Source: Acidimicrobiia bacterium UBA4744
Lineage (GTDB): Bacteria > Actinomycetota > Acidimicrobiia > Spongiisociales > UBA4744
Assembly (NCBI GenBank): GCA_002403855.1
Contig: DHIO01000020.1
Location: forward strand, 1-6,500
Reading direction: 5' to 3'
Length of the DNA stretch: 6,500 nt
The notes beneath the pieces are model-generated. The model searched no databases and was not told the origin of the DNA. It saw only the letters and a list, made by a program, of their open reading frames with translations. The translations under genes were made by a program, and so were the position numbers. Of the stretch, positions 1 to 5,464 are shown piece by piece; position 1 is the stretch's first letter; each line of letters starts with the position of its first letter.

Positions 1-837
1 GAGCATGTGTTGTTGGCGCGTCAGGTGGGGGTGCCGTACATCGTGGTGTATTTGAATAAGACGGATCAGGTTGACGACCCGGAGCTTTTGGATTTGGTGG
101 AGTTGGAGGTTCGGGATTTGTTGACGGAGTATGAGTTTCCGGGGGATGAGATTCCGGTGGTGCGGGGTTCGGCGTTGGCGGCGTTGGAGGGGGATGATCC
201 GGCGGCGCGTCAGTCGGTGTTGGATTTGATGGTGGCGGTTGATGAGTATGTGCCGACGCCGGAGCGTCCTTTGGATCGTCCGTTTCAGATGCCGATTGAG
301 GATGTGTTCAGTATTACTGGTCGGGGGACGGTGGTGACTGGTCGGGTGGAGCAGGGGATCATTCGGGTGGGTGAAGAGGTTGAGATTGTGGGGATTCGTG
401 AGACTCGGAAGACGGTAGCGACTGGGGTGGAGATGTTCCGGAAGCTGTTGGATGAGGGTCGTGCGGGTGACAATGTGGGGGTGTTGTTGCGGGGTGTGGG
501 TAAGGATGAGGTGGAGCGTGGTCAGGTGTTGGCGAAGCCGGGTTCGATTACTCCTCATACCCAGTTTGAGGCGCAGGTGTATGTGTTGACGCGGGAGGAG
601 GGTGGTCGGCATAACCCGTTTTTCCCGGGGTATCGACCGCAGTTTTATTTCCGGACGACGGATGTGACGGGGGCGGTGACGTTGCCGGAGGGTACGGAGA
701 TGGTGATGCCGGGTGATAACACGTCGATGGTGGTGGAGTTGATTACCACGATTGCGATGGATGAGGGTCAGAAGTTCGCGATTCGGGAGGGTGGCCGCAC
801 GGTGGGTGCGGGCACGGTCACCAAGATCCTGAAGTAG
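1..837 (+). CDS. tuf: Elongation factor Tu (EF-Tu), 5' truncated by window start
   Basis: EF-Tu is the GTPase that delivers aminoacyl-tRNA to the ribosomal A site. The reading frame is open from base 1, so the true start lies outside the window. The 278 visible residues begin at the equivalent of about residue 117 of the roughly 394-residue family. Visible marks are the guanine-specificity motif NKTD (fragment residues 19-22), RGSALAALEG from the end of the G domain, the domain II block DVFSITGRGTVVTGRVE, GVEMFRKLLDEGRAGDNVG, and the domain III signatures GYRPQFYFRTTDVTG and FAIREGGRTVGAGTVTKIL. The alignment is complete to the C-terminus with no break. Codon choice is odd: 20 of 23 leucines use TTG, and third positions are mostly G or T, unlike the C-rich genes downstream. 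The last 15 or so codons return to C-ending codons. Identity is essentially certain. Confidence 0.98.
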   Translation, partial: EHVLLARQVGVPYIVVYLNKTDQVDDPELLDLVELEVRDLLTEYEFPGDEIPVVRGSALAALEGDDPAARQSVLDLMVAVDEYVPTPERPLDRPFQMPIEDVFSITGRGTVVTGRVEQGIIRVGEEVEIVGIRETRKTVATGVEMFRKLLDEGRAGDNVGVLLRGVGKDEVERGQVLAKPGSITPHTQFEAQVYVLTREEGGRHNPFFPGYRPQFYFRTTDVTGAVTLPEGTEMVMPGDNTSMVVELITTIAMDEGQKFAIREGGRTVGAGTVTKILK

Positions 838-859
838 CCCCCCGGGGGCTACTTCAGGG
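827..859 (+). terminator. GC-rich hairpin overlapping the tuf stop codon, probable terminator
   Basis: Bases 828-842 pair with 844-858 in a near-perfect stem of about 15 bp (outer part CCTGAAGTAGCCCC against GGGGCTACTTCAGG), leaving only a very small loop. The tuf stop codon TAG (835-837) lies in the left arm. No T-run follows, so it is not a textbook intrinsic terminator. It could end tuf transcription inefficiently, act with Rho, or protect the 3' end of the tuf mRNA. Confidence 0.5.
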
Positions 860-921
860 GTACCAGGTACCAGGTACCGAGTACTAGGTACCAGATACGA
901 AACACGAAGTACGAGATACGT
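859..921 (+). repeat. Degenerate 7-base tandem repeat, nine units
   Basis: Nine consecutive 7-base units run in perfect phase: GGTACCA, GGTACCA, GGTACCG, AGTACTA, GGTACCA, GATACGA, AACACGA, AGTACGA, GATACGT. The consensus is about RRTACSA. The array begins at the foot of the tuf hairpin and stops 21 bases before the rpmG start. The remainder (922-942) is a GAGCGA-rich stretch. The spacer holds no clear promoter or strong ribosome binding site. The function is unknown. Heptameric tandem repeats called STRRs are known from cyanobacterial genomes, but I see no evidence of relatedness. Confidence 0.8.
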
Positions 922-942
922 GAGCGAGCAAAGCGAGCGAAC

Positions 943-1104
943 ATGCCTTCCGACAAACGACCGCCCCTGACTCTCGCTTGCGACGAGTGTAAGCGGCGGA
1001 ACTACGTGACAACCAAGAACAAGACGAACACCAGAGACCGGCTGGAACTCAGGAAGTACTGCCCCTGGTGCCGTACTCACACGAACCATCGGGAAACCCG
1101 CTGA
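943..1104 (+). CDS. rpmG: 50S ribosomal protein L33
   Basis: This 53-residue protein of the large ribosomal subunit lies near the E site. It carries two CxxC pairs, C13-D-E-C16 and C40-P-W-C43, so it is the zinc-binding (C+) form of L33. Other family marks are TLACDECKRRNYVTTKNK near the N-terminus and LELRKYCPWCRTHTNHRETR at the end. The length is normal for the family. The ATG at 943 is the only sensible start. No good Shine-Dalgarno sequence precedes it, only GAGCGA-type sequence, so translation may be modest. In M. tuberculosis an rpmG copy sits at the same place, upstream of the hadABC-trpT-secE genes, which supports both the call and the actinobacterial assignment. Confidence 0.95.
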   Translation: MPSDKRPPLTLACDECKRRNYVTTKNKTNTRDRLELRKYCPWCRTHTNHRETR

Positions 1105-1180
1105 GCCTTCCGGCCGCGGCCGAGCCTGCTAGCGTGCGGTTGCGGAGCTACCCGCGGGCGGAGTAGCGGATCTGTTGGCT

Positions 1181-1205
1181 TCAGGGCGGGCGTTGCCCGC
1201 CCTGA
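1181..1205 (+). terminator. Perfect 11-bp hairpin between rpmG and the dehydratase gene
   Basis: TCAGGGCGGGC (1181-1191) and GCCCGCCCTGA (1195-1205) are exact reverse complements around a three-base loop GTT. The short sequence after it (TTGTTG) is only weakly T-rich. It may terminate transcription from rpmG. It also ends just six bases before the Shine-Dalgarno of the next gene, so it could influence that gene's translation or be an attenuator. The rest of the spacer (1105-1180) holds a 12-base palindrome at 1111-1122 (CGGCCGCGGCCG) and a small GCTAC/GTAGC inverted repeat (1147-1167). Confidence 0.5.
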
Positions 1206-1223
1206 TTGTTGAGGGGTGAGTCC

Positions 1224-2087
1224 ATGTCACTCGATTCGTTGACGGGAAGAGAATACGGCCCCTACCCGTTCAGGATCTGCACGGACAAGGTGTCCGAATA
1301 TGTGCTGGCGACCGGCGACGATCCGGCTCGCTGGCACCGATTCGCTCCACCCACCTACGCGTCCCTGGCGCTCTTCGGTGTTGCCCCGGCTTTCCTCGAA
1401 GACCCCGAGGTTGTCCCCTTTACCCGGGTACTCGTCCACGCCGATCAGACGTTTCGCTGGCATCTGCCCTGGTCGATGGAGGAGTCCCTGTCCGTTCGCG
1501 CCTCGGTCAATCGGGTGCGCTCCAGAGGAGCCGGAAACTTCGTCACCTTTGCCATGACGGTCGACAACGCCGCCGGGGAGCGGGTCCTCGATGCCGATTC
1601 GACCTTCTTGATGTCGTCGAAGACGCCGGACTCGAAATCCGACGAGAGGCCGGAAGCCCCGGTCGCCGTCCGAGCTCGCAACGACCAGCCCCACCCTGTG
1701 TTGCTTCCGGCGGCCGGAGAGACCTTGCCGGTGCTGGCGAAGTCGGCGAGCAGGGCGGACCTCGTGCGCTATGCGGGGGCGACCCGGGATTGGAACCCGA
1801 TTCACTTCGATCATGGCGCGGCCGTTGCCGCCGGTCTCCCCGGTGTCGTCGTCCACGGTTTGCTGATGGCAGCCTGGGCGGCCCAGGCGGCTACCCGGCT
1901 GGTCGATCATCCTCTGCCGCTCGCCGAGGCCCGGTTCCGGTTCCGGGCCCCGCTCCATCCGGGGGAACCCGCGGACGTGACCGGAGTTGTTGAGGCCGAC
2001 GATGATGATGAGGCGCGACTCAAGGTGCAGGTCGTTGCCTCCGGCGCCGAGCGGATGGCAGCCACCGTCGTCGTCCGGAAGGCGTAA
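1224..2087 (+). CDS. Double-hotdog MaoC-type (3R)-hydroxyacyl dehydratase, HadA-HadB-like fusion
   Basis: This 287-residue protein has two hotdog-type halves. Residues 8-130 resemble HadA-type (MaoC N-terminal) dehydratase subunits: an entry motif GREYGPYPFRICTDKVSEYVLATGDDPARW, then VHADQTFRWHLPW and a C-terminal LDADSTFLM strand. A low-complexity polar linker follows (about 131-165). Residues 166-287 are a HadB/MaoC domain with the hydratase-2 active-site motif YAGATRDWNPIHFD, where D189 and H194 would be catalytic, followed by the conserved VVHGLLM. The expected reaction is reversible dehydration of a (3R)-hydroxyacyl thioester in the cytoplasm. In M. tuberculosis HadA and HadB are separate subunits of the FAS-II dehydratase, encoded at this same locus. 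The start at ATG 1224 follows GAGGGGTG (1211-1218) with good spacing; TTG 1206 would place that site inside the gene. The exact substrate cannot be read from sequence. Confidence 0.87.
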   Translation: MSLDSLTGREYGPYPFRICTDKVSEYVLATGDDPARWHRFAPPTYASLALFGVAPAFLEDPEVVPFTRVLVHADQTFRWHLPWSMEESLSVRASVNRVRSRGAGNFVTFAMTVDNAAGERVLDADSTFLMSSKTPDSKSDERPEAPVAVRARNDQPHPVLLPAAGETLPVLAKSASRADLVRYAGATRDWNPIHFDHGAAVAAGLPGVVVHGLLMAAWAAQAATRLVDHPLPLAEARFRFRAPLHPGEPADVTGVVEADDDDEARLKVQVVASGAERMAATVVVRKA

Positions 2088-2091
2088 CGTG

Positions 2092-2667
2092 ATGAAGCCG
2101 GAGAGGGTCGAATCGTATGACGTCGAGGCGCTCGTTGCCCGGGCCCAGGAAGGCAGCAACGAGGCATTCGAGAAACTGGTAGAAGCTCATCAGCACGAGG
2201 TGTTTGGTTTGGCCCTGCGACTGGTCGTCGATCGTGAGCTTGCCGCCGATGTCTCACAGGAGGCGTTCATCAGGGCATGGCGGGCCCTTCCCAAATTCCG
2301 TGGTGATGCGGCCTTCTCCACCTGGCTCCACCGCATCACCGTCAATGTCGCGTGGACTCTGAAGAAGCGGAAAGGCCGTCAAGCTGCACAACCGCTGGAT
2401 GATTCTCCAGAGTTCGCTGACGTGAGACGTAGCTCCGATCCGGAGCACGCCGGTGAGACCAGCGAGCTCCGCGCCAAGCTGGCAACGGCCCTCGACAACC
2501 TCAACCCCACTCAACGATCGGTAGTGGTCCTCAAGGACGTCTACGGCTGGACCCACAACGAAGTGGCAGAATCTTTGGGTATCAGCGTGACCGCGGCCAA
2601 AGTTCGTCTGCACCGTGCCCACCTCAAGCTGCGCGAGCATCTGCGTGAACCGGAGGAAGGGCGTTGA
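2092..2667 (+). CDS. ECF-type RNA polymerase sigma factor
   Basis: This 191-residue protein has the minimal two-domain layout of ECF sigma factors. Region 2 covers about residues 25-92, with DVSQEAFIRAWRALPKFRGDAAFSTWLHRITVN matching the -10 recognition and core-binding helices. Region 4 covers about 126-184, with LNPTQRSVVVLKDVYGWTHNEVAESLGIS and the helix-turn-helix recognition helix TAAKVRLHRAHLKLREHL. Regions 1.1 and 3 are absent, as expected. The gene begins four bases after the dehydratase stop. GGAAGG at 2077-2082 serves ATG 2092, or the adjacent in-frame GTG 2089, which would add one residue. Its last codons overlap the start of the anti-sigma gene, implying a co-transcribed and coupled pair. 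It probably directs a small regulon in response to a signal sensed by the partner; the signal is unknown. Confidence 0.95.
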   Translation: MKPERVESYDVEALVARAQEGSNEAFEKLVEAHQHEVFGLALRLVVDRELAADVSQEAFIRAWRALPKFRGDAAFSTWLHRITVNVAWTLKKRKGRQAAQPLDDSPEFADVRRSSDPEHAGETSELRAKLATALDNLNPTQRSVVVLKDVYGWTHNEVAESLGISVTAAKVRLHRAHLKLREHLREPEEGR

Positions 2668-3005
2668 GCGTGCGGCTACGGCATCAGCTGGTCAGCTTGC
2701 GGGTTCCGGAGCATGTCATGAGCGAAGAGCCCCTCAAGGCACGCGACCGGAATCACCTGGATGTGTGCCTGCGGTGCCAGGCAGAAGCCGCCAATTACCG
2801 GGTCATGTTGCGGGCCCTGCGGGCGTTGCGGGCCTCGAAAGAGACCCCTCCGTCGGGGTTGGTGCTCGGCGTCATGGCCAGCATCAGGCGGCCCGTCGCG
2901 GAGCACCGTCGGACGCTGGACCGGGCCGTTGTGGTGGGTTCGGTAGCGGTTGTCGCCGCGGCTATGGCATTATTGGGGCGTAGCCGGCTCCGGCCGGCCA
3001 ATTGA
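2664..3005 (+). CDS. Putative zinc-binding membrane anti-sigma factor (ZAS-like)
   Basis: The 113-residue protein overlaps the sigma gene by four bases in a TTGA junction. TTG 2664 is preferred because GGAGG (2652-2656) sits seven bases upstream; GTG 2670 is an alternative. It shows the zinc anti-sigma motif HxxxCxxC as H31-L-D-V-C35-L-R-C38, with H7 placed to be the fourth ligand. In the known anti-sigma ChrR the zinc ligands are H6, H31, C35 and C38, a striking match in spacing. A basic amphipathic segment follows (RALRALRA), then a hydrophobic helix at about 88-105 (AVVVGSVAVVAAAMALLG). Only about eight residues lie beyond it. It likely binds and inhibits the sigma factor encoded just upstream. 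With no outer sensor domain, signalling could be redox-based through the zinc site or need another protein. The function is inferred from motif plus position. Confidence 0.8.
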   Translation: MSVRLRHQLVSLRVPEHVMSEEPLKARDRNHLDVCLRCQAEAANYRVMLRALRALRASKETPPSGLVLGVMASIRRPVAEHRRTLDRAVVVGSVAVVAAAMALLGRSRLRPAN

Positions 3006-3012
3006 TCGGGGT

Positions 3013-3042
3013 TTTACAGCCGATTTCGCGGGACCGTATACT
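3013..3042 (+). promoter_or_regulatory. Strong sigma-70-type promoter for tRNA-Trp and the secE-nusG genes
   Basis: A -35 box TTTACA (3013-3018) and a -10 box TATACT (3037-3042) are separated by 18 bases. Both are close to the housekeeping consensus, and there is little competition in the GC-rich surroundings. Transcription should start near 3049, about 17 bases before the mature tRNA 5' end. The promoter begins eight bases after the anti-sigma stop codon, so it restarts transcription for the downstream core genes independently of the sigma/anti-sigma operon. Confidence 0.8.
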
Positions 3043-3065
3043 TGCCCGTCACGTTGGACCCCCTG

Positions 3066-3141
3066 AGGGGTGTAGCTCGAAGTTGGTTAGAGCGCCGGTC
3101 TCCAAAACCGGAGGTTGGGGGTTCGAGTCCCTCCACCCCTG
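3066..3141 (+). tRNA. trpT: tRNA-Trp (anticodon CCA)
   Basis: A complete cloverleaf can be drawn by hand. The acceptor stem is AGGGGTG/CACCCCT (3066-3072 with 3134-3140) with discriminator G3141. The D stem is GCTC/GAGC (3075-3078 with 3090-3093). The anticodon stem is CCGGT/ACCGG around the loop CTCCAAA, with anticodon CCA at 3102-3104. The T arm has loop TTCGAGT (3122-3128). The CCA tail is not encoded. The tRNA lies 25 bases upstream of secE, so it is likely cut out of the same transcript. tRNA-Trp immediately before secE-nusG is also the arrangement in M. tuberculosis. Confidence 0.97.
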
Positions 3142-3166
3142 CTGATCCAGACGAAAAGGTGTTGGA

Positions 3167-3466
3167 ATGAACCGAGAAATGCGTCGCCTCCAGGAGCGGG
3201 AGGAGCGGCTTCAGAAGAAGCAAGGAAAGCGGCGACCTCAGAAGCGGCCCCAGAAGGCCCAGGAGCAACTGGGATTCTTCGCTCGAATCCGCAGGTTCTT
3301 GAAGGAAGTTCGCGTCGAGCTGAAGCGGGTGTCGTGGCCGACGCGCGAGCAGATGGTGGCCTTCACCACCGTTACGGTCATCACCAGCACCGCCGTGACC
3401 TTGTTCGTATTCGGCCTGGACTTTGTCTTCAAGGAAGGGGTTCTTTTTCTCCTGGCGAGGAATTGA
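3167..3466 (+). CDS. secE: Preprotein translocase subunit SecE
   Basis: SecE is the small essential subunit that clamps SecY in the protein-export channel of the inner membrane. The 99-residue protein has a charged, Arg/Lys/Gln-rich N-terminal tail (about 1-35), then the conserved amphipathic segment FLKEVRVELKRVSWPTREQ (44-61), then a single transmembrane helix (about 64-88, MVAFTTVTVITSTAVTLFVFGLDFVF). This is the one-helix form typical of most bacteria, rather than the three-helix E. coli form. The ATG at 3167 is preceded by AAAAGG with suitable spacing. The gene ends six bases before the nusG ATG, so the two are co-translated in a tight pair. Confidence 0.97.
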   Translation: MNREMRRLQEREERLQKKQGKRRPQKRPQKAQEQLGFFARIRRFLKEVRVELKRVSWPTREQMVAFTTVTVITSTAVTLFVFGLDFVFKEGVLFLLARN

Positions 3467-3471
3467 TCGAT

Positions 3472-4104
3472 ATGGCTGAAATGGTTGAGGAACAGCACGA
3501 GGAAGACCTCGGGGCAGACGACGAAGCGATGATCGAGGCGGCCCCTCCCCCGGTGAGCCCGTACGACCTGGCCGGCGACTGGTACGTGATCCACTCGTAC
3601 TCGGGATATGAGAACAAGGTCAAGGCCAATCTCGAGACTCGAACCCGTTCGATGCACATGGAGGATCGCATCTTTGAGGTGGCGATCCCGATGGAAGACG
3701 TCGTGGAGTTCAAGGGCGGCAAGAAGGTCACTACTCCCAAGAAGGTCTTTCCCGGGTACATCCTGGTGCGGATGTACCTCGACGATGACTCGTGGTATGC
3801 CGTCCGGAACACACCGGGCGTGACCGGCTTCGTTGGATCGGGCATCAAGCCCACGCCGCTGGCCCGGCGGGAGGTCGAGCGATTCCTGGGGGTGCAGGAA
3901 GAAGAAGAGAAGAAGAAGGCACCGCGCTTCAAGCCTGCCTGGGAAATCGGCGAAAACGTGCGGGTCGTCACCGGGCCGTTCGCCGACTTCAACGGGGTCA
4001 TCGAGGCCATGAACGTCGACCAACAGAAGGTGACGGTTCTGGTGAACATCTTTGGACGAGACACTCCGGTCGAGTTGGGCTTCGACGATATCCAGAAGCA
4101 GTAA
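3472..4104 (+). CDS. nusG: Transcription termination/antitermination factor NusG
   Basis: NusG binds the RNA polymerase clamp and links transcription to ribosomes or Rho. The 210-residue protein has an acidic N-terminal tail (1-35, rich in Glu and Asp, ending in a proline patch) often seen in actinobacterial NusG. The NGN domain follows (about 36-140: DWYVIHSYSGYENKVKANLE, then KVFPGYILVRMYLDDDSWYAVRNTPGVTGFVG), then a charged linker (EEEEKKK, 143-149) and the KOW domain (about 158-210, including GPFADFNGVIEAMNVDQQKVTVLVNIFGRDTPVEL). The ATG at 3472 is chosen because the frame further upstream is secE and tRNA sequence. A GCGAGGAA sequence lies just before the secE stop and could be its ribosome binding site. 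The gene is intact. Confidence 0.98.
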   Translation: MAEMVEEQHEEDLGADDEAMIEAAPPPVSPYDLAGDWYVIHSYSGYENKVKANLETRTRSMHMEDRIFEVAIPMEDVVEFKGGKKVTTPKKVFPGYILVRMYLDDDSWYAVRNTPGVTGFVGSGIKPTPLARREVERFLGVQEEEEKKKAPRFKPAWEIGENVRVVTGPFADFNGVIEAMNVDQQKVTVLVNIFGRDTPVELGFDDIQKQ

Positions 4105-4165
4105 GCATCAAGCAGAAAGCGATGAGCATTGGCTCTGGCTTGGTGCTCGAACCTTGAAGCACTGA
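4103..4165 (+). repeat. Degenerate 7-base-period repeat in the nusG-rplK spacer
   Basis: Starting inside the nusG stop codon, the units AAGCATC, AAGCAGA, AAGCGAT and GAGCATT follow one another in exact 7-base phase (4103-4130). The phase appears to continue more loosely as GGCTCTG, GCTTGGT, GCTCGAA, CCTTGAA and GCACTGA. A weak hairpin GTGCT/AGCAC (4143-4147 with 4158-4162) lies inside. The first four units are clear; the later ones are a weaker reading. The rest of the spacer (4166-4194) holds the A-rich ribosome binding site of rplK. Confidence 0.55.
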
Positions 4166-4194
4166 GATCAAATACCGACAAAAAAAGGTCAAAC

Positions 4195-4623
4195 GTGGGC
4201 AGAAAACGACTAGCAGCGATACTCAAACTCCAGATTCCGGCCGGCCAGGCCAGCCCGGCGCCGCCCGTGGGTCCGGCGCTCGGTCAGCACGGCGTCAACA
4301 TCATGGACTTCGTGAAGGCTTACAACGCCGCCACGGAGAGCCAGATGGGAACCATCGTCCCGGTTGAAGTCTCCATCTACGAGGATCGAAGCTTCACCTT
4401 CATAACCAAGACCCCGCCGGCCGCCGTGCTGCTTCGGCAGGCCGCACGTCTGGAAAAGGGCTCGCCGGAGCCGCACAAAGAAAAGGTGGGATCCGTCACT
4501 CAGGATCAGATCCGACAGATCGCCGAGACGAAGATGCCCGATCTGAATGCCAACGACATCGAAGGGGCGATGAAGATCATCGCCGGGACGGCGCGTTCGA
4601 TGGGGATCATCGTCGAGGGTTAG
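4195..4623 (+). CDS. rplK: 50S ribosomal protein L11
   Basis: L11 binds the GTPase-associated region of 23S rRNA at the base of the L7/L12 stalk. It is needed for factor binding and for RelA-type sensing of uncharged tRNA. The 142-residue product has the usual length. It carries the N-terminal signature KLQIPAGQASPAPPVGPALGQHGVNIMDF (about 11-39), whose prolines lie in the region known to matter for thiostrepton binding, and the C-terminal RNA-binding domain ending in DIEGAMKIIAGTARSMGIIVEG. The start is GTG 4195, which gives MGRKRLAAILKLQ and has AAAAAGG six bases upstream. The in-frame ATG 4129 would add a 22-residue tail read through the repeat spacer and is rejected. Confidence 0.97.
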   Translation: MGRKRLAAILKLQIPAGQASPAPPVGPALGQHGVNIMDFVKAYNAATESQMGTIVPVEVSIYEDRSFTFITKTPPAAVLLRQAARLEKGSPEPHKEKVGSVTQDQIRQIAETKMPDLNANDIEGAMKIIAGTARSMGIIVEG

Positions 4624-4684
4624 AAAACAGAGGAATGGGAGGCTGCGGGTACCGACCCGGGCCGTTCGAACCACAGGAGGAACG

Positions 4685-5380
4685 ATGCCGAAACACGGCA
4701 AGAACTACAACGCGGCGCTGAAGCGTTTCGATCCGACCACTCCCTATCCAAGCGGCGAGGCCGTCCAACTGGTCAAGTCGCTGGCTTACGCCAAGTTCGA
4801 CGAGACGGTGGAAGTCGTCTTCAAGCTCGGCATCGATTCGCGCAAAGCCGATCAGTTGGTGCGCGGCACCGTCAGCCTGCCGCACGGGACCGGCAAAGCG
4901 GTCCGGGTGGCCGTCTTCGCTCAAGGCGACAAAGTGCGGGAAGCCGAGGCGGCCGGGGCGGATATCGTCGGCGGCAAGGAGCTCGTCGAACAGATCCAGG
5001 GTGGGGGAGCCCTCGACTTCGAGGTGGCGGTTGCTACCCCTGATCTCATGTCCGAGGTTGGCAAACTTGGCCGGGTTCTCGGACCTCGAGGGCTCATGCC
5101 CAACCCCAAAGCGGGGACCGTGACCTTCGACGTGGGGAAAGCGGTCGAAGAATTCAAGGCCGGTAGGATCGAGTACCGCAACGACCGCTACGGCAATGTG
5201 CACGCTCCTATCGGCAAGGTCTCCTTCACGGATGAACAGCTGCAGGAGAACCTGGAGGCGCTCAGCTCCGAGATCATGAGGGCCCGTCCCGCCGCCGCCA
5301 AAGGTCGGTTCGTTCGGAATCTGTCGGTTTCGTCGACGATGGGACCCGGAGTACGCGTCGACGTGGGGAAGATGGCGTAG
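4685..5380 (+). CDS. rplA: 50S ribosomal protein L1
   Basis: L1 forms the mobile L1 stalk near the ribosomal E site. In many bacteria it also represses its own operon by binding the mRNA. The 231-residue product matches the family length. Marks are KHGKNYNAALKRFD at the start, LAYAKFDETVEVVFKLGID, the domain II nucleotide-fold segment GADIVGGKELVEQIQGG, and the signature GPRGLMPNPKAGTV (133-146) followed by YRNDRYGNVHAPIGKVSF. It starts at ATG 4685 behind a strong AGGAGG (4675-4680). The 61-base gap after rplK contains a small CGGGT/ACCCG hairpin (4646-4659), which might be a regulatory or processing site; I cannot show that it is an L1 binding site. Leucine codons are mostly CTG and CTC, with one TTG in 16. 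Confidence 0.98.
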   Translation: MPKHGKNYNAALKRFDPTTPYPSGEAVQLVKSLAYAKFDETVEVVFKLGIDSRKADQLVRGTVSLPHGTGKAVRVAVFAQGDKVREAEAAGADIVGGKELVEQIQGGGALDFEVAVATPDLMSEVGKLGRVLGPRGLMPNPKAGTVTFDVGKAVEEFKAGRIEYRNDRYGNVHAPIGKVSFTDEQLQENLEALSSEIMRARPAAAKGRFVRNLSVSSTMGPGVRVDVGKMA

Positions 5381-5414
5381 CTGCCGCCAAGCCGCAGCGG
5401 TTTCGGGTCCAAAG

Positions 5415-5464
5415 TTCAGGTTGCATGACTTCGCTTACCTGGAACCTGCAACCTGAAACGTACT
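5415..5464 (+). repeat. Inverted repeat with 7-base-period right half
   Basis: TTCAGGTTGCA (5415-5425) is the exact reverse complement of TGCAACCTGAA (5447-5457), giving an 11-bp stem with a 21-base loop. The right side also reads as heptads in phase: ACCTGGA, ACCTGCA, ACCTGAA, ACGTACT (5437-5464). The repeat begins 34 bases after the rplA stop and ends exactly where the structured element described next begins. It could act as a weak terminator or mRNA 3'-end structure, but no T-run follows. Confidence 0.7.

Noticed and set aside
859..921. Short repeats considered as a CRISPR array
   Set aside because: Units are 7 bases with no spacers between them, and no cas genes are present.
1108..1135. 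Possible promoter upstream of the dehydratase (TTCCGG and TAGCGT, 16-base spacer)
   Set aside because: The -35 matches poorly, and TANNNT boxes arise often by chance.
1987..2091. Upstream extension of the sigma factor frame
   Set aside because: It would overlap the end of the dehydratase in a different frame; the added residues have no sigma features, and GGAAGG supports the start near 2092.
1227..2159. Minus-strand open frame of 310 codons opposite the dehydratase gene
   Set aside because: The plus strand encodes a recognisable double-hotdog protein with its active site; the antisense product is Gly/Arg-rich with no family features.
3115..3471. Upstream extension of the nusG frame to an ATG inside tRNA-Trp
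   Set aside because: The added 119 residues are tRNA and secE sequence read in another frame. NusG begins at 3472.
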